Positions 44,202 to 53,700 of a stretch of 64,000 nucleotides of DNA are shown piece after piece. Every line of letters begins with the position of its first letter. Positions within the stretch are counted from its first letter, which is position 1. The DNA comes from Proteiniclasticum sediminis (lineage in GTDB: Bacteria > Bacillota > Clostridia > Clostridiales > Clostridiaceae), in contig NZ_JAGSCS010000010.1 in the NCBI RefSeq assembly GCF_018128025.1, forward strand, positions 1 to 64,000, written 5' to 3'. A program made the translations under genes and the position numbers. The notes under the pieces were generated by a model. That model worked only from the letters and a program-made list of their open reading frames with translations, was not told the origin of the DNA and made no database searches.

Positions 44202-44509
44202 CTCTTCTCACCTCGCTTCGATAGAAGCGCCATCTTGGACTGATATTCCGCTTCATCGATTTCGCCCTTGGCCAGGCGGTTGCGAAGAATCGTCATGGCT
44301 TCGTGGCTGGAGGGGGTATAGTCCATCTCATGTCTTCGGCGGTTGCGAAGAAGGAGATAAATGGCGAGGATAATCAGCCCGACAACAATGACCATGCCGA
44401 TCATCATATAAGGGTGCATCCAAAAACGTGAATAACCGTAGAAATCTCCTCGATTGAAGAATCGGGAGTAATCCCGGTCGTTCCAGTAACCCATATGGTT
44501 TCTAAACAT
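44198..44509 (-). CDS. SHOCT-domain membrane protein
   Basis: A 103-residue protein. The N-terminal 30 residues are rich in Tyr, Arg and Phe (YSRFFNRGDFYGYSRF), one membrane helix spans about 36-57, and the C-terminal SHOCT motif is ILRNRLAKGEIDEAEYQSK (about 78-96). I prefer the start at 44509 over 44518 because GGGATGAG lies upstream. Function is unknown; it probably acts with the overlapping 59-residue paralogue. Confidence 0.78.
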   Translation of the reverse strand: MFRNHMGYWNDRDYSRFFNRGDFYGYSRFWMHPYMMIGMVIVVGLIILAIYLLLRNRRRHEMDYTPSSHEAMTILRNRLAKGEIDEAEYQSKMALLSKRGEKR

Positions 44510-44606
44510 AATTCTCATCCCTTTTCTGGTTTATGGCTTCATTGTAGACGATAATTATGTCAGCTTTGTGTTATTTCACCGGGACGGCAAAAGATTTTTT
44601 CCCTAC

Positions 44607-45104
44607 TCAGTCATTGCGAAACATCCCGTGGGACTCTTCTTCCGCTTTTTTCACCACCACTTCAATCCGAGTCATGAGCTTTTCCGGCTTCACCTCATCC
44701 GGTGAATTCAGATACATCTCATAGTAGGGTCCGGCCACTTCCCAGCCGTTCACCGCCATCCAGGCCATCATGGCCTCATAGGCGACCTTCATTCCTTCAT
44801 AGGGCCCCTCGTAGAGGGTCGTCACCCAGGGCCCTTCCGGCAGCTCTCCCGGACACATCTCCCCTTCCCCCGGAAGAATATCCTCCACCGGAAAGCCGAT
44901 TTCCACATCCAGCTTCGCCATATCCAGGTTGTAGTAGGCCACAAAGGGTGCTCCGCTGTTTTCCACGCCCAGGTCTTTCAGGTAGCGGTCAATCCGCATA
45001 AACTTCTCTCCAATGAGCTTCGGCAGATCTTCCATGCGGGTGACGGTTCGTATGCTCATAATGGGCTGATAACCTTGCTGTTTCAATGCAATTTCCGGTA
45101 TCAT
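44607..45104 (-). CDS. GyrI-like/effector-binding-domain protein
   Basis: A 165-residue stand-alone GyrI-like (AraC effector-binding, SOUL-like) domain. GFPVEDILPGEGEMCPGELP and VTTLYEGPYEGMKVAYEAM, read in parts, and the final PYYEMYLNSPDEVKPEKLMTRI pattern are typical. Such proteins bind small lipophilic or cationic molecules and may sense, sequester or hydrolyse them. There is no attached DNA-binding domain and no obvious regulator partner. Confidence 0.82.
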   Translation of the reverse strand: MIPEIALKQQGYQPIMSIRTVTRMEDLPKLIGEKFMRIDRYLKDLGVENSGAPFVAYYNLDMAKLDVEIGFPVEDILPGEGEMCPGELPEGPWVTTLYEGPYEGMKVAYEAMMAWMAVNGWEVAGPYYEMYLNSPDEVKPEKLMTRIEVVVKKAEEESHGMFRND

Positions 45105-45234
45105 TCATTTTCCCCCCCCTTGGTCAAAAAATCCTTGGTCTTTCTTTGCCCCTAGCATAGCATGGTTTTGAATCCTGCCCGTAAACTTTCTATGACCAAT
45201 AGTTCAAAATGCATTAACTGTCTTGATCTTGGGC

Positions 45235-45309
45235 ATGAAAATGCAGGAGGAAATTAAGCAACAGCTCATGAAAGAGAACCCCTTGCATAAGCCCTCGAAG
45301 ACCGTTTAA
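45235..45309 (+). other. 24-codon open frame, possible gene remnant or leader
   Basis: ATG at 45235 to TAA at 45307-45309 encodes a charged 24-residue peptide (MKMQEEIKQQLMKENP...). There is no clear ribosome site for the first ATG. It lies just upstream of the AT-rich gene and could be a leader peptide or a 5' gene fragment. I do not claim it is expressed. Confidence 0.25.
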
Positions 45310-45324
45310 TTGGACTCACGATTT

Positions 45325-45332
45325 GCTATGAT
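45325..45332 (+). promoter_or_regulatory. Possible extended -10 of the AT-rich unknown gene
   Basis: TGC-TATGAT (about 45324-45332), 35 bp before the ATG, with a poor -35. The promoter call rests on this element alone. Confidence 0.35.
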
Positions 45333-45366
45333 CTTTTTAAAGAAAGATGTGAAGGGAGCTCCAAAA

Positions 45367-45858
45367 ATGATTACACTGTGTGAATATAAAAAACGTGTTG
45401 GCGTAACGAAAACGAAATATGTAGCTGACTGGATCGAAAAAGGATTGATTCCTGGGGTTATAAAAGCAGCTGATATTGAAAGTACTTTGTTTCCAGATTC
45501 CTCTAGGCGTCCTTATAAAGATCGAAGCAAAATAAAAGCCACATCGGAAGCATCCAAAATTCGAACTCACATCATGAAAGCTTCGCTAAATAGAGAACAT
45601 ATCACAAAAGAAATGTGTCACTTGAGCCAGATGGAGTTTAATGGTTTCATTCATGAGTTAGTCGCCGCGGATTTAGTTCGTCTTAGAATCGAGGAAGGGA
45701 TTACTTACTATGATGCCACGATCAAAAGTGAGGTCTACGAAGGAAAAACATTCGGTGAACTTCGAAAATTCACCCTCGACGCTTTGGAGGCCGTGGCGAA
45801 AGGTACCGCTGAAGGGACGATTGACGCATTACGTAACCTAGCTGCTGCTGCTCGATAA
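45367..45858 (+). CDS. AT-rich unknown gene beside tRNAs, possible DNA-binding protein
   Basis: A 163-residue protein I cannot name. The N-terminus (EYKKRVGVTKTKYVADWIEKGLIPGV) resembles the MerR/excisionase pattern in which a helix-turn-helix leads to a W-I-x-x-G-L-I-P turn. Residues about 60-110 (ITKEMCHLSQMEFNGFIHELVAADLVRLR) look like a winged helix. The C-terminal part is helical and Ala-rich. AGGGAG precedes the ATG. Base composition is lower in G+C than its neighbours and it lies beside three tRNA genes, so it was probably acquired. Confidence 0.65.
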   Translation: MITLCEYKKRVGVTKTKYVADWIEKGLIPGVIKAADIESTLFPDSSRRPYKDRSKIKATSEASKIRTHIMKASLNREHITKEMCHLSQMEFNGFIHELVAADLVRLRIEEGITYYDATIKSEVYEGKTFGELRKFTLDALEAVAKGTAEGTIDALRNLAAAAR

Positions 45859-45919
45859 TGCTTCTTTTTCATTTCCTGTCTCTACTAGATCCACAGTTTG
45901 GCTTTTCACCAAATAAAAA

Positions 45920-45957
45920 AAGAAAGCACTACTGATCATCATCAATAGTGCTTTCTT
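45920..45957. terminator. Bidirectional terminator
   Basis: A perfect 12-bp stem AAGAAAGCACTA/TAGTGCTTTCTT with a 14-nt loop and an A-run before it, between the unknown gene and the converging tRNA genes. Confidence 0.8.
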
Positions 45958-45960
45958 ATA

Positions 45961-46036
<76 letters not shown>

Positions 46037-46044
46037 ATATTCTA

Positions 46045-46131
46045 TGGTGCTGAAGACCGGAATCGAACCGGTACGGTGTCACCACCGCAGGATTTTAAGT
46101 CCTGTGCGTCTGCCAGTTTCGCCACTCCAGC
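46045..46131 (-). tRNA. tRNA-Leu (TAA)
   Basis: 87 nt with a long variable arm (GCGGTGGTGACACCGT region). Anticodon loop CTTAAAA within stem CAGGA/TCCTG gives anticodon TAA. Acceptor stem GCTGGAG/CTTCAGC; CCA encoded. Confidence 0.94.
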
Positions 46132-46141
46132 TAAAATGGAA

Positions 46142-46218
46142 TGGTAGCGGAAATAGGACTTGAACCTACGACCCTTCGGGTATGAACCGAATGCTCTAGC
46201 CAGCTGAGCTATTCCGCC
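46142..46218 (-). tRNA. Elongator tRNA-Met (CAT)
   Basis: Anticodon stem TTCGG/CCGAA with loop TTCATAC gives anticodon CAT. The acceptor stem GGCGGAA pairs fully (one G-U), so it is not an initiator. A tRNA-Ile(CAU) cannot be fully excluded, since TilS substrate tRNAs share this anticodon. CCA encoded. Confidence 0.85.
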
Positions 46219-46298
46219 ACATCTACAGCCGCCTCATCTCAGCGACAAGATTAAGTATATATGAACTGTGTGGAAGTGTCAACCATTTTCCCGAAAAA

Positions 46299-46323
46299 AT
46301 AATGCCTGGAAGCCAGGCATTAT
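46299..46323 (-). terminator. Terminator after the S1-domain gene
   Basis: A perfect 11-bp stem ATAATGCCTGG/CCAGGCATTAT with a 3-nt loop; on minus it runs into TTTTTT. Confidence 0.9.
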
Positions 46324-46359
46324 CTTTAAACGTCTCATTGGCACTCATTCTCTAGAGGA

Positions 46360-46770
46360 TTAGCTTCTGCGGTTCTTTGTCCGAACTTCCTGTTTCTTCT
46401 TGTAATCGGACATGATTTCTTCGCTTTCCTTCATGAACTTGGACATAATGTCCTCGAAGCTGTTGGATCCGCCGGATTTCTTGCGATCCTGTCCGCTCCA
46501 TTCGACATCTGCCGGTCTCGTGGTCCGCTTGGGGATAATGGCTACGCCCTGCTTAATCGAGAGGCTGATTTTGCCATTGGCGTCAATTCCTAAAACCTTG
46601 ACCTTAACCTTGTCGCCTTCTTTGATAAACTCCTTGATGTCCTTGACGTACGTGTCCGCTACCTCGGAAATGTGGACTAAGCCGGTTTTCCCGTTCAGAT
46701 CAATGAACGCTCCAAAGTTTGTGATGTTGACGACCGTTCCCTCTACAATGTTTCCTACCTCTAAGGTCAT
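46360..46770 (-). CDS. S1 RNA-binding domain protein (YabR-like)
   Basis: A 136-residue protein. One S1 domain fills residues 1-75 (GNIVEGTVVNITNFGAFIDL, KTGLVHISEV), followed by a basic, Ser/Lys/Arg-rich tail ending in TKNRRS. YabR-type proteins bind RNA and are linked to translation or general stress. Position after divIC and before tRNA genes matches the Bacillus order. Confidence 0.9.
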   Translation of the reverse strand: MTLEVGNIVEGTVVNITNFGAFIDLNGKTGLVHISEVADTYVKDIKEFIKEGDKVKVKVLGIDANGKISLSIKQGVAIIPKRTTRPADVEWSGQDRKKSGGSNSFEDIMSKFMKESEEIMSDYKKKQEVRTKNRRS

Positions 46771-46812
46771 GTTAATAAGAATCCTCCTTAAAATTTGAGT
46801 GATTGCAACCCG

Positions 46813-47088
46813 TCAGTTCCCTGACGTATCAATGACCGGAACTTCGCCGGGTCTTAAGAGCCCCAGCCTCGTTCGGGCATTTCTTATAGTATATTCTTCC
46901 GTCTTGGTGCTGTCCACAAGATTCTTGAGCTTTTCATTTTCCTTGCGCACATCAGCCAGGACTTCCTCCTGCCGGGATATATTCTTCCGGATGTTGGCCA
47001 TCATGACTTCCTGATTGTAAATGGTCAGGGCCATGATGCCGGCAAAAGCCAACAGAACGATTCTTCTCAACAGTTTTCCCATTTTCAT
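46813..47088 (-). CDS. divIC: Septum formation initiator, DivIC/FtsB-like
   Basis: A 91-residue bitopic division protein. A short cytoplasmic N-terminus, one membrane helix (about 8-26), a coiled coil (about 30-62, VRKENEKLKNLVDS) and a C-terminal GLLRPGEVPVID region fit DivIC/FtsB. It acts in the divisome outside the membrane with FtsL and DivIB. In Bacillus yabP and yabQ lie between rqcP and divIC; here only 33 bp separate them. Confidence 0.88.
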   Translation of the reverse strand: MKMGKLLRRIVLLAFAGIMALTIYNQEVMMANIRKNISRQEEVLADVRKENEKLKNLVDSTKTEEYTIRNARTRLGLLRPGEVPVIDTSGN

Positions 47089-47121
47089 GAATGTCCCTCC
47101 CGGTATCGAGTAAGCACAGAT

Positions 47122-47391
47122 TTATTCTTCCTCGTCCGTGTCCTCTTCCCCTTCCAGAATCTCATACATGCCCTGGGCATCGTCCTTGCGGACATGCTCA
47201 GTGATCTTCAGAATTCTGGCTTTGATCATTTTGTCCTTGAATGCGATTTCGATGATATCCCCTTCCTTGACCTCCGTGCCGGGCTTGGCGATCTTTCCGT
47301 TGATGGAAACACGCTTTCCGTCACAGGCTTCCTTGGCCACGGTTCGACGTTTGATGATGCGGGATACCTTGAGATATTTGTCCAGTCTCAA
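47122..47391 (-). CDS. rqcP: RqcP-like S4-domain RNA-binding protein
   Basis: An 89-residue S4 protein of the YabO/RqcP (Hsp15) family, which stabilises P-site tRNA on 50S subunits during RqcH alanine tailing in ribosome quality control. LRLDKYLKVSRIIKRRTVAKE opens the S4 fold in two blocks and GKIAKPGTEVKEGD follows; the C-terminus is acidic. I start at the TTG at 47391 because GAGGTG lies just upstream and the length then fits the family. A longer frame to an ATG at 47430 would add 13 residues. Confidence 0.9.
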   Translation of the reverse strand: MRLDKYLKVSRIIKRRTVAKEACDGKRVSINGKIAKPGTEVKEGDIIEIAFKDKMIKARILKITEHVRKDDAQGMYEILEGEEDTDEEE

Positions 47392-47514
47392 TTGTTTCAC
47401 CTCGTTTTGCTCTGAATAAAAATTTTCCATTTTTACTCATCGAATTCATTATATATTTTCGTCCCTTCAAAGTGAAGTAAAACTTTCCCGGTCAACGAAA
47501 ATAGCCCAAAAGAG

Positions 47515-47547
47515 AAAGCACGGAAAGACCAGGTCTTCCCGCGCTTT
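47515..47547 (-). terminator. Terminator after hup
   Basis: A 16-bp hairpin AAAGCACGGAAAGACC/GGTCTTCCCGCGCTTT with two G-U pairs; the minus strand continues CTCTTTT. Confidence 0.7.
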
Positions 47548-47573
47548 GCGTTGTATCTTTCAGCTTCGCTGAA

Positions 47574-47885
47574 CTATTTTGCTTTCTTCTTGGTGGTCTT
47601 CTTCTTGGGAACGACGTTGACCTTGGTCTTGAAGTCCTTACCAGGCTTGAATACCGGAACCTTGGAAGCGGGAATCTTGATCTCTTCCTTCGTTCTGGGG
47701 TTTCTGCCGACTCTTTCTTTTCTGTCTCTAACTTCGAAGGTACCAAATCCAACTAATTGAACCTTGTCACCCTTCTCCAGGGATCCCACGACAGTGTCAA
47801 GAAATGCCTTCAGGAATACTTCGGAATCCTTCTTGGTAAAGGTGGTAGCTTCTGCCAGGGCGGTGATTAATTCGGCTTTGTTCAC
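47574..47885 (-). CDS. hup: HU-family DNA-binding protein with a lysine-rich tail
   Basis: A 103-residue nucleoid protein. MNKAELITALAE at the start and GFGTFEVRDRKERVGRNPRT (about 47-66, in two blocks) with the DNA-intercalating arm Pro are HU marks. After the normal end (about residue 90) comes a basic PKKKTTKKKAK tail, not present in most HU proteins. The start is a GTG with GGAGG upstream. Its own terminator follows. Confidence 0.95.
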   Translation of the reverse strand: MNKAELITALAEATTFTKKDSEVFLKAFLDTVVGSLEKGDKVQLVGFGTFEVRDRKERVGRNPRTKEEIKIPASKVPVFKPGKDFKTKVNVVPKKKTTKKKAK

Positions 47886-47976
47886 AATAAATTCCTCCTT
47901 GTTATTGATTGATATTGGAATCTACTGGTATTATTCCATAAAAAACCCCGAAACCCTTTATTTTATGCGGATTATT

Positions 47977-49422
47977 TTAGATTTTTTCTTCTTTTTTGGC
48001 GGTTTCCCAGTACTTGTCGAGCTCTTCCAGGGGAAGATCCTGAAACTTCAGCTCTTTAGCGGTTAAAAGTTCCTCCATGCGCAGGATTCTGCGGATGAAT
48101 TTATCCGATGTTTCATTGAGGACCAGCTCCGGGTCGCTGTCCAGGAAACGGGCCAGATTTACCACCGCAAAGAGAAGATCCCCCAGCTCGCCGCTGATCT
48201 GGCGGGCATCCCCGGAAATCATCGCCTCCCGGATCTCTTCCGTTTCTTCCGTGATCTTCTTGAAGACCTCCTCGATGTCGTCCCAGTCAAAGCCGTACTT
48301 CCGGGCCTTTTTCTGGATCTTCTCCGCCCGGGACAGGGCGGGGTAGTGCTTGGAGATTTCCTTCAGGCTGTCGCCCAGGCTCTCTTCCTTCTTTTCCTTC
48401 TTCTTCAGCGCTTCCCACTGGACCAGCACTTCGTCGCTGGTCATGTCCTTGTCCCGCTGGAACACATGGGGATGACGGTAGATCATCTTTTCCGTCACGG
48501 TGCGGATGACCTCGTGGATGTCAAACTCCCCGGTTTCTTCTCCGATGATGCTGTGCAGCGCCACCTGGAGCAGCACATCGCCAAATTCCTCGGCCATTTT
48601 GTCCGGATCCTCCAGGTCGATGGCCTCCAGAGCCTCATAGGACTCCTCGATGAGGTAGCGCTTCAGGGTCTCATGGGTCTGCTCCAGATCCCAGGGACAG
48701 CCCCCGTCTTTATCCCGAAGCCTTCGGATGACGCCCATGAAGCGGTAGAAGTCATAGCGCTGGGGCTTGGGGGGAAGGTAAACCGACGTCAGATGGTCGA
48801 TGTCCTTCTGCCGATCTAAAGCATAGAGGGGCAGAGTTCGGATGCTGGCCTCCGGGGTCCCCGCCGCCCGGATGAACACCACTTCATCTTCGTCCTCCAG
48901 ATAGCGGCCCAGGGCGAGCTTTACCTGCCCCGCCACATAGGCAGAGTACACCTGGGTGATGATCATGCCCTGGGTGAAGTCGGGGCTGATGTTGTCGATG
49001 TCCAGGGCATCCACAATGCGCACACCGGCGATGGGATCGAGACGAAGCTCCTCCAGCACCGTATCCACAAAGCTCACCGCCGGATGGATTCTATGGGGTA
49101 TCCCCCTTTCTGTGCAGGCTTCCAGAAGAAGACTCACGGACTTTTCCGCCACCAAAGGATGTCCCGGCACGGCGTACACCAGATCCCCTTCCTGCGCCCG
49201 GAGAAGCACCTCTTGGGCCATGGCGCCATAGACTTCCTCGAAGGTTTCCTTCTCCTCGTAGTAGTGGTCAAAGGCCACATACTTCAGCCCTTCCTCCTCC
49301 AGCCGCGCCACCGTGGGATGCGCTTTAGTCCGCAGATATACCGGATACTCATGGAGCGCCTTCCAGGCCCCCAGGGTCAGGGCTTCTGCATTGCCCGGAC
49401 CTAAACCCACAATATGAATCAT
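47977..49422 (-). CDS. mazG: YabN-type fusion: tetrapyrrole methylase domain plus MazG nucleotide pyrophosphohydrolase
   Basis: A 481-residue two-domain protein. The N-terminal half (about 1-215) is a SAM-dependent tetrapyrrole-methylase fold (IHIVGLGPGNAEALTLGA, YAVPGHPLVAE). The C-terminal half (about 225-480) is MazG, with two EExxE/ExxD helical metal sites (EESYEALEAID, EEFGDVLLQVALHS, ELGDLLFAVVNLARF). MazG hydrolyses non-canonical NTPs and dNTPs. The same fusion is YabN in Bacillus at this locus. The second of two ATGs has the better spacing from GAGGTGG. Confidence 0.93.
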   Translation of the reverse strand: MIHIVGLGPGNAEALTLGAWKALHEYPVYLRTKAHPTVARLEEEGLKYVAFDHYYEEKETFEEVYGAMAQEVLLRAQEGDLVYAVPGHPLVAEKSVSLLLEACTERGIPHRIHPAVSFVDTVLEELRLDPIAGVRIVDALDIDNISPDFTQGMIITQVYSAYVAGQVKLALGRYLEDEDEVVFIRAAGTPEASIRTLPLYALDRQKDIDHLTSVYLPPKPQRYDFYRFMGVIRRLRDKDGGCPWDLEQTHETLKRYLIEESYEALEAIDLEDPDKMAEEFGDVLLQVALHSIIGEETGEFDIHEVIRTVTEKMIYRHPHVFQRDKDMTSDEVLVQWEALKKKEKKEESLGDSLKEISKHYPALSRAEKIQKKARKYGFDWDDIEEVFKKITEETEEIREAMISGDARQISGELGDLLFAVVNLARFLDSDPELVLNETSDKFIRRILRMEELLTAKELKFQDLPLEELDKYWETAKKEEKI

Positions 49423-49516
49423 CATTCCACCTCATTCATTATGGGACAGCTTGGGCTGTCCACTCCTTTCTTGATTATAGCACAGGCTTCCATCCCTTCG
49501 AAACGTACAGGAAAAA

Positions 49517-49553
49517 GCGGTCCCTTCCCCGAATATCTCGGGGAAAGGACCGC
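49517..49553 (-). terminator. Terminator after prsA
   Basis: A 16-bp stem GCGGTCCCTTCCCCGA/TCGGGGAAAGGACCGC with one G-U pair, followed on minus by TTTTTCC. Confidence 0.85.
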
Positions 49554-49561
49554 ACATTATC

Positions 49562-50617
49562 TTACTGAATCTTGTCTTTGTATTCCTTGACGTTGAACTC
49601 TTTCTTCCACTCGTCGATCTTCGTCTGAATTCTCTCGTCGAAGAGTCCGTTGAACGCAGCATCCTTGATTTCCACATTGAGGTCGCCCTTCTTGTAGAGA
49701 TCCTTCACCATGATGATGTGGTAGCCGAACTGGGTCTTCACCACGCCGGATACTTCACCTTCCTTCAAAGGCTTTACAAATTCCATGAAATCCTTGGCCA
49801 GGGTGGACTGGGGATTTCCATTGGAACCGGTATAGTCATAGGCGCCCAGAAGGCCGCCGCTGGTGGAGGTCCCGTCGGTGCCGTATTCGGCTGCCGCTTC
49901 CTCAAAGGTCATATCCTCACTCTTGATCTTTTCCAGCGCTTCCAGGGCCTTTAGGCGGGCAGCGTCGTCAGATCCGGTGATGATGTGGTAAATGGTGGCG
50001 CCATCATCTTCATGATAGTAGTTGCGGTAATACTGCTTGTCAAAGTCGGCTTTGTTTTCATTATAGTAAGCTTCAGTTTCCGCATCTGTGGGCTTCAGCT
50101 CCGCCTTTACCTTCTCATAGAAGTTGTTGCGAAGCACATTGATCTTCACTTCTTCCCGGTAGGTTTCCTCGGTATATCCCTGCTCTTCCAGTGCTGCCAA
50201 GTATTTCTCCTCGGTGCCGTAGTACTTCAGGTCGGAGGCCAAGGCCTCGTCGATGGCTTTCTTCACTTCATCGGTTTCCACATTCTCGCCAGCGGCGGTG
50301 AGTTTCAGATCGATGAGCTTCGTGAAGAGGAGATTGTCCAGGGTGTCTTCCTTGTAGGCCTTGATGGTGGCCTTTCCGTCTTCTGTCTCCCGCCATTCTT
50401 TGCCGTACATGGAGTCATAGTAGGAGAAGATGGAGGCATAGCGCATTTCAAACTCCGTGGCCAGGTCCTTCTGGGTGATCTTGATTCCATCCCCCTTGGC
50501 CAGCACGGTGTTGTCGATGGCTTCCTGGGTTTTCTCCACCAGTCCGCAGCCGGACAAAGCAGCCGTGAGCAGGGAGGCGGTGAGAAGAGTAAAGATTTTT
50601 TTCTTTAACGTAATCAA
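49562..50617 (-). CDS. prsA: PrsA-like foldase lipoprotein (parvulin peptidyl-prolyl isomerase)
   Basis: A 351-residue exported lipoprotein. The signal ends in lipobox LSGC (Cys24). A SurA/PrsA N-domain (about 35-195) precedes a parvulin domain (about 205-310) with YHIITG, EDMTFEEAAAEYGTDG, GGLLGAY and TQFGYHIIMV. It helps fold secreted proteins at the membrane-wall interface. The start is a TTG with GAGGT upstream. It occupies the place between mfd and mazG where Bacillus has spoVT and spoVB. Confidence 0.9.
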   Translation of the reverse strand: MITLKKKIFTLLTASLLTAALSGCGLVEKTQEAIDNTVLAKGDGIKITQKDLATEFEMRYASIFSYYDSMYGKEWRETEDGKATIKAYKEDTLDNLLFTKLIDLKLTAAGENVETDEVKKAIDEALASDLKYYGTEEKYLAALEEQGYTEETYREEVKINVLRNNFYEKVKAELKPTDAETEAYYNENKADFDKQYYRNYYHEDDGATIYHIITGSDDAARLKALEALEKIKSEDMTFEEAAAEYGTDGTSTSGGLLGAYDYTGSNGNPQSTLAKDFMEFVKPLKEGEVSGVVKTQFGYHIIMVKDLYKKGDLNVEIKDAAFNGLFDERIQTKIDEWKKEFNVKEYKDKIQ

Positions 50618-50713
50618 ATTGTTTACCTCGCTTCGATTCTCGATTCATTCTTCAGCTTGATGATACAGGGTCTATGTTACAGTTTCTTGACATATTCTTC
50701 AATTATAGTCATT

Positions 50714-53700
50714 TCAGGGTGTTTTTGCAACTTCCTCGGCCTGGACCAGCTCCTTCATGAGCTTGGTCAGCTTATCGATGGTGGCATAGCGGTCCTTCTC
50801 CGTCACGGCATAGGTAATGCCGGGCAGATCCCGGGTGAAGGCGATCTTTTTGCTGTACTTCTGCAGAAGCAGATCCACCTTGGCGGGAGTGAGCTTTTCC
50901 GCTGAGGCAAAGGTCACCAGGATGTCCTTGCCCCGGTCCTTCACTTCCACGACGCCGGCGGCGTTGGCATGGAGTTTCAGCCGGGCGATGTCCATAAGAT
51001 TGTAGAGGGAGTCGGGGATATCGCTGTAGCGATCCAGTAGCTCCTCCTTGATCTCCTCGTAGTCCTCGTCCTTCGCCATGGAGGCAATGCGCTTGTACAC
51101 CTCGATCTTGTGCATTTCATCGGCGATGTAGGTGGACGGAATATAGGCATCCACCTTGATCTCGATGGTGGTGGTGAGCTCCTCCTCTTCGATTTCGCCG
51201 GTGATCATGCGAATAGCGCTGTCCAGCATCTTCACGTAGAGGTCATATCCCACCACGGACATTTCCCCGTGCTGCGCCTTTCCCATGAGATTGCCCGCCC
51301 CGCGGATCTCCAGATCCCGCATGGCGATCTTGAAGCCGGAGCCCAGCTCCGTGAAGTCCTTCAGGGCCCGAAGCCGCTTCTCCGCCACCTCCGTGAGCAC
51401 CTTGTCCTTGCGGTAGGTGAGGTAGGCATAGGCGATGCGGTTGGTCCGACCCACGCGGCCCCGCAGCTGATAGAGCTGGGAGAGGCCCAGTTTGTCCGCA
51501 TCGTTGATGATAATGGTGTTGACGTTCTGGATATCCATACCCGTTTCAATGATGGTGGTGCAGATGAGCACATCGGTGACCTGGTCCATGAAATTCTTCA
51601 TGGCGTTCTCCAGCTCCCGCTCATTCATCTGGCCATGGGCCACCTCGAAGGTCACCTCGGGGATGAGCTTGCTCAGGTAGCTGTGGAGCACATGGATGTC
51701 CTCCACCCGGTTATGGACGAAGTAGGCCTGCCCGCCCCGAGATTTTTCCCGAAGGATGGCGTCCCGCACCAGCTGCTCGTTAAACTCCACCACATAGGTC
51801 TGGATGGGGTAACGCTCCTCCGGCGGGGTCTCGATGACCGAGATGTCCCGGATGCCGGACAGGGACATGTGGAGGGTTCGGGGGATGGGGGTTGCCGACA
51901 GGGTAAGCACATCGATGTTCTTTTTCACCTGCTTTAGCTTTTCCTTGTGGGCAACGCCGAAGCGCTGCTCCTCGTCCACCACCAGAAGGCCCAGGTCCTT
52001 GAAGTGGATGTCCTTGGAAATGACCCGGTGGGTACCGATGAGGATGTCCACATTGCCTTCCTTCACCCGTCGCAGGGTCTCCTTCTGCTCCTTGGGTCCT
52101 CGGAACCGGGAAACCATGTCGATGGTGATGGGAAAGCCCTTGAAGCGGTTGCGGAAGGAGTTATAGTGCTGCTCCGCTAAAATGGTGGTGGGCACGAGGA
52201 CCGCCACCTGCTTGGAATCCATAACAGCTTTGAAAGCCGCCCGCATGGCCACTTCCGTCTTGCCATAGCCCACGTCTCCGCAAAGGAGCCGATCCATGAC
52301 CTTGTCCGTTTCCATGTCCGCCTTGATCTCCTCCACGGACTTCAGCTGATCCTCCGTCTCGTCGTAGGGGAACTCCTCTTCAAACTGCCTCTGCCAGGGC
52401 GTATCTGCCGAGAAGGCGTAGCCATGGACCTTTTGCCGCTCAGCATAGAGCTTCACCAGATCCTCGGCGATCTCATCCACAGCCCGCTTGACCTTGGCCT
52501 TGGCCTTGGTCCACTCCTGGCCGCCCAGCTTGCTGATCTTGGGGGCCTTGCCCTCGGTGCCGATGTAGCGCTGCACCATGTCCAGCTGCTCCACAGGGAT
52601 GAAGAGCTTGTCGCTTTTGTCGTAGCTGATTTCCAGGTAGTCCCGGATGAGGCCGCCGGATTCCAGCTGGCGAACCCCCAGGAACACGCCGATGCCGTGG
52701 TTCACATGAACCACATAGTCGCCCTTGCGCAGCTCGTTGAAGCTGCCGATCTTCGCCAGTCCCTTGCCCTTGTTGACTTTCTTTTTCTTCCGCTTGGCTT
52801 CGCCGAAGACTTCCTTGTCGGAAATGAGGGCAAGCTTGATGTCCGGGAACTCAAATCCCCGGAGCTGATTGCCGAAGGTGATCACGACACTAGCGTAGTC
52901 CAGGTCGCTTAAAGTATCCTTATAGACACTGTCAATGTCCTTGTCGCGCAGGATGTTTACCAGCCGCTCGCCCCGGGGGCGCGTACCGGCGAGAATGACC
53001 ACTTTGTAGCCTCGCTTCTTGCGGTCTGCGATATCCGCAATGAGCATATCCAGCTGGCCCTGATAGTTGTAGATGGTCATCTGGTTGAAGCTGGCCAGGG
53101 TCCGGGGTGGCAGGAACCGTTCCGTTTTCTGGAAGGCGTTGAAGGTGATCACCGGGAGGCTTCTGACGGTCTCCAGGAGAAGCGCCTGGTCCAGCAGGAG
53201 ATTTCCCTGGGAGGGAAGAATTTCCCCCCGTCCCAGAAAGGCTTCATAATCTTCCCGAAATTCCAGATAAGTGGACTCGATCTTGCCCAGGGCATTGTTC
53301 GTATCATCGATGACGATCTTTCCCTGGCCGATGAAGTCAAAGAACGTGGAGGGCTTATCGAAGAAGAAAGGAAGGTAGGCATCGATATTCTCGAAGAACA
53401 TACCTGCCCGCAGGGCTTCCAGATTCGCCGCCACATGGGACTTCAGCTTCTCCAGGGCTTCTTTGTCGTAGCTCTTTTTCTTTTCCTTGGTCCGAATGAT
53501 GCTGTCCAGCTCCGCCTGAATCCGCCGGGCGCCTTCCTCCATCTGCTCATCCTTCAGGATGATCTCCTTGGCGGGAAAAATCTCAAACCGGTCCACCTGC
53601 TCAATGCTTCGCTGAGTCTCCGGATTGAAGGTGCGCAAGGAATCCACTTCATCGTCGAAGAGCTCGACGCGGTAAGGCAACGGGCCATCAGGGGGATACA

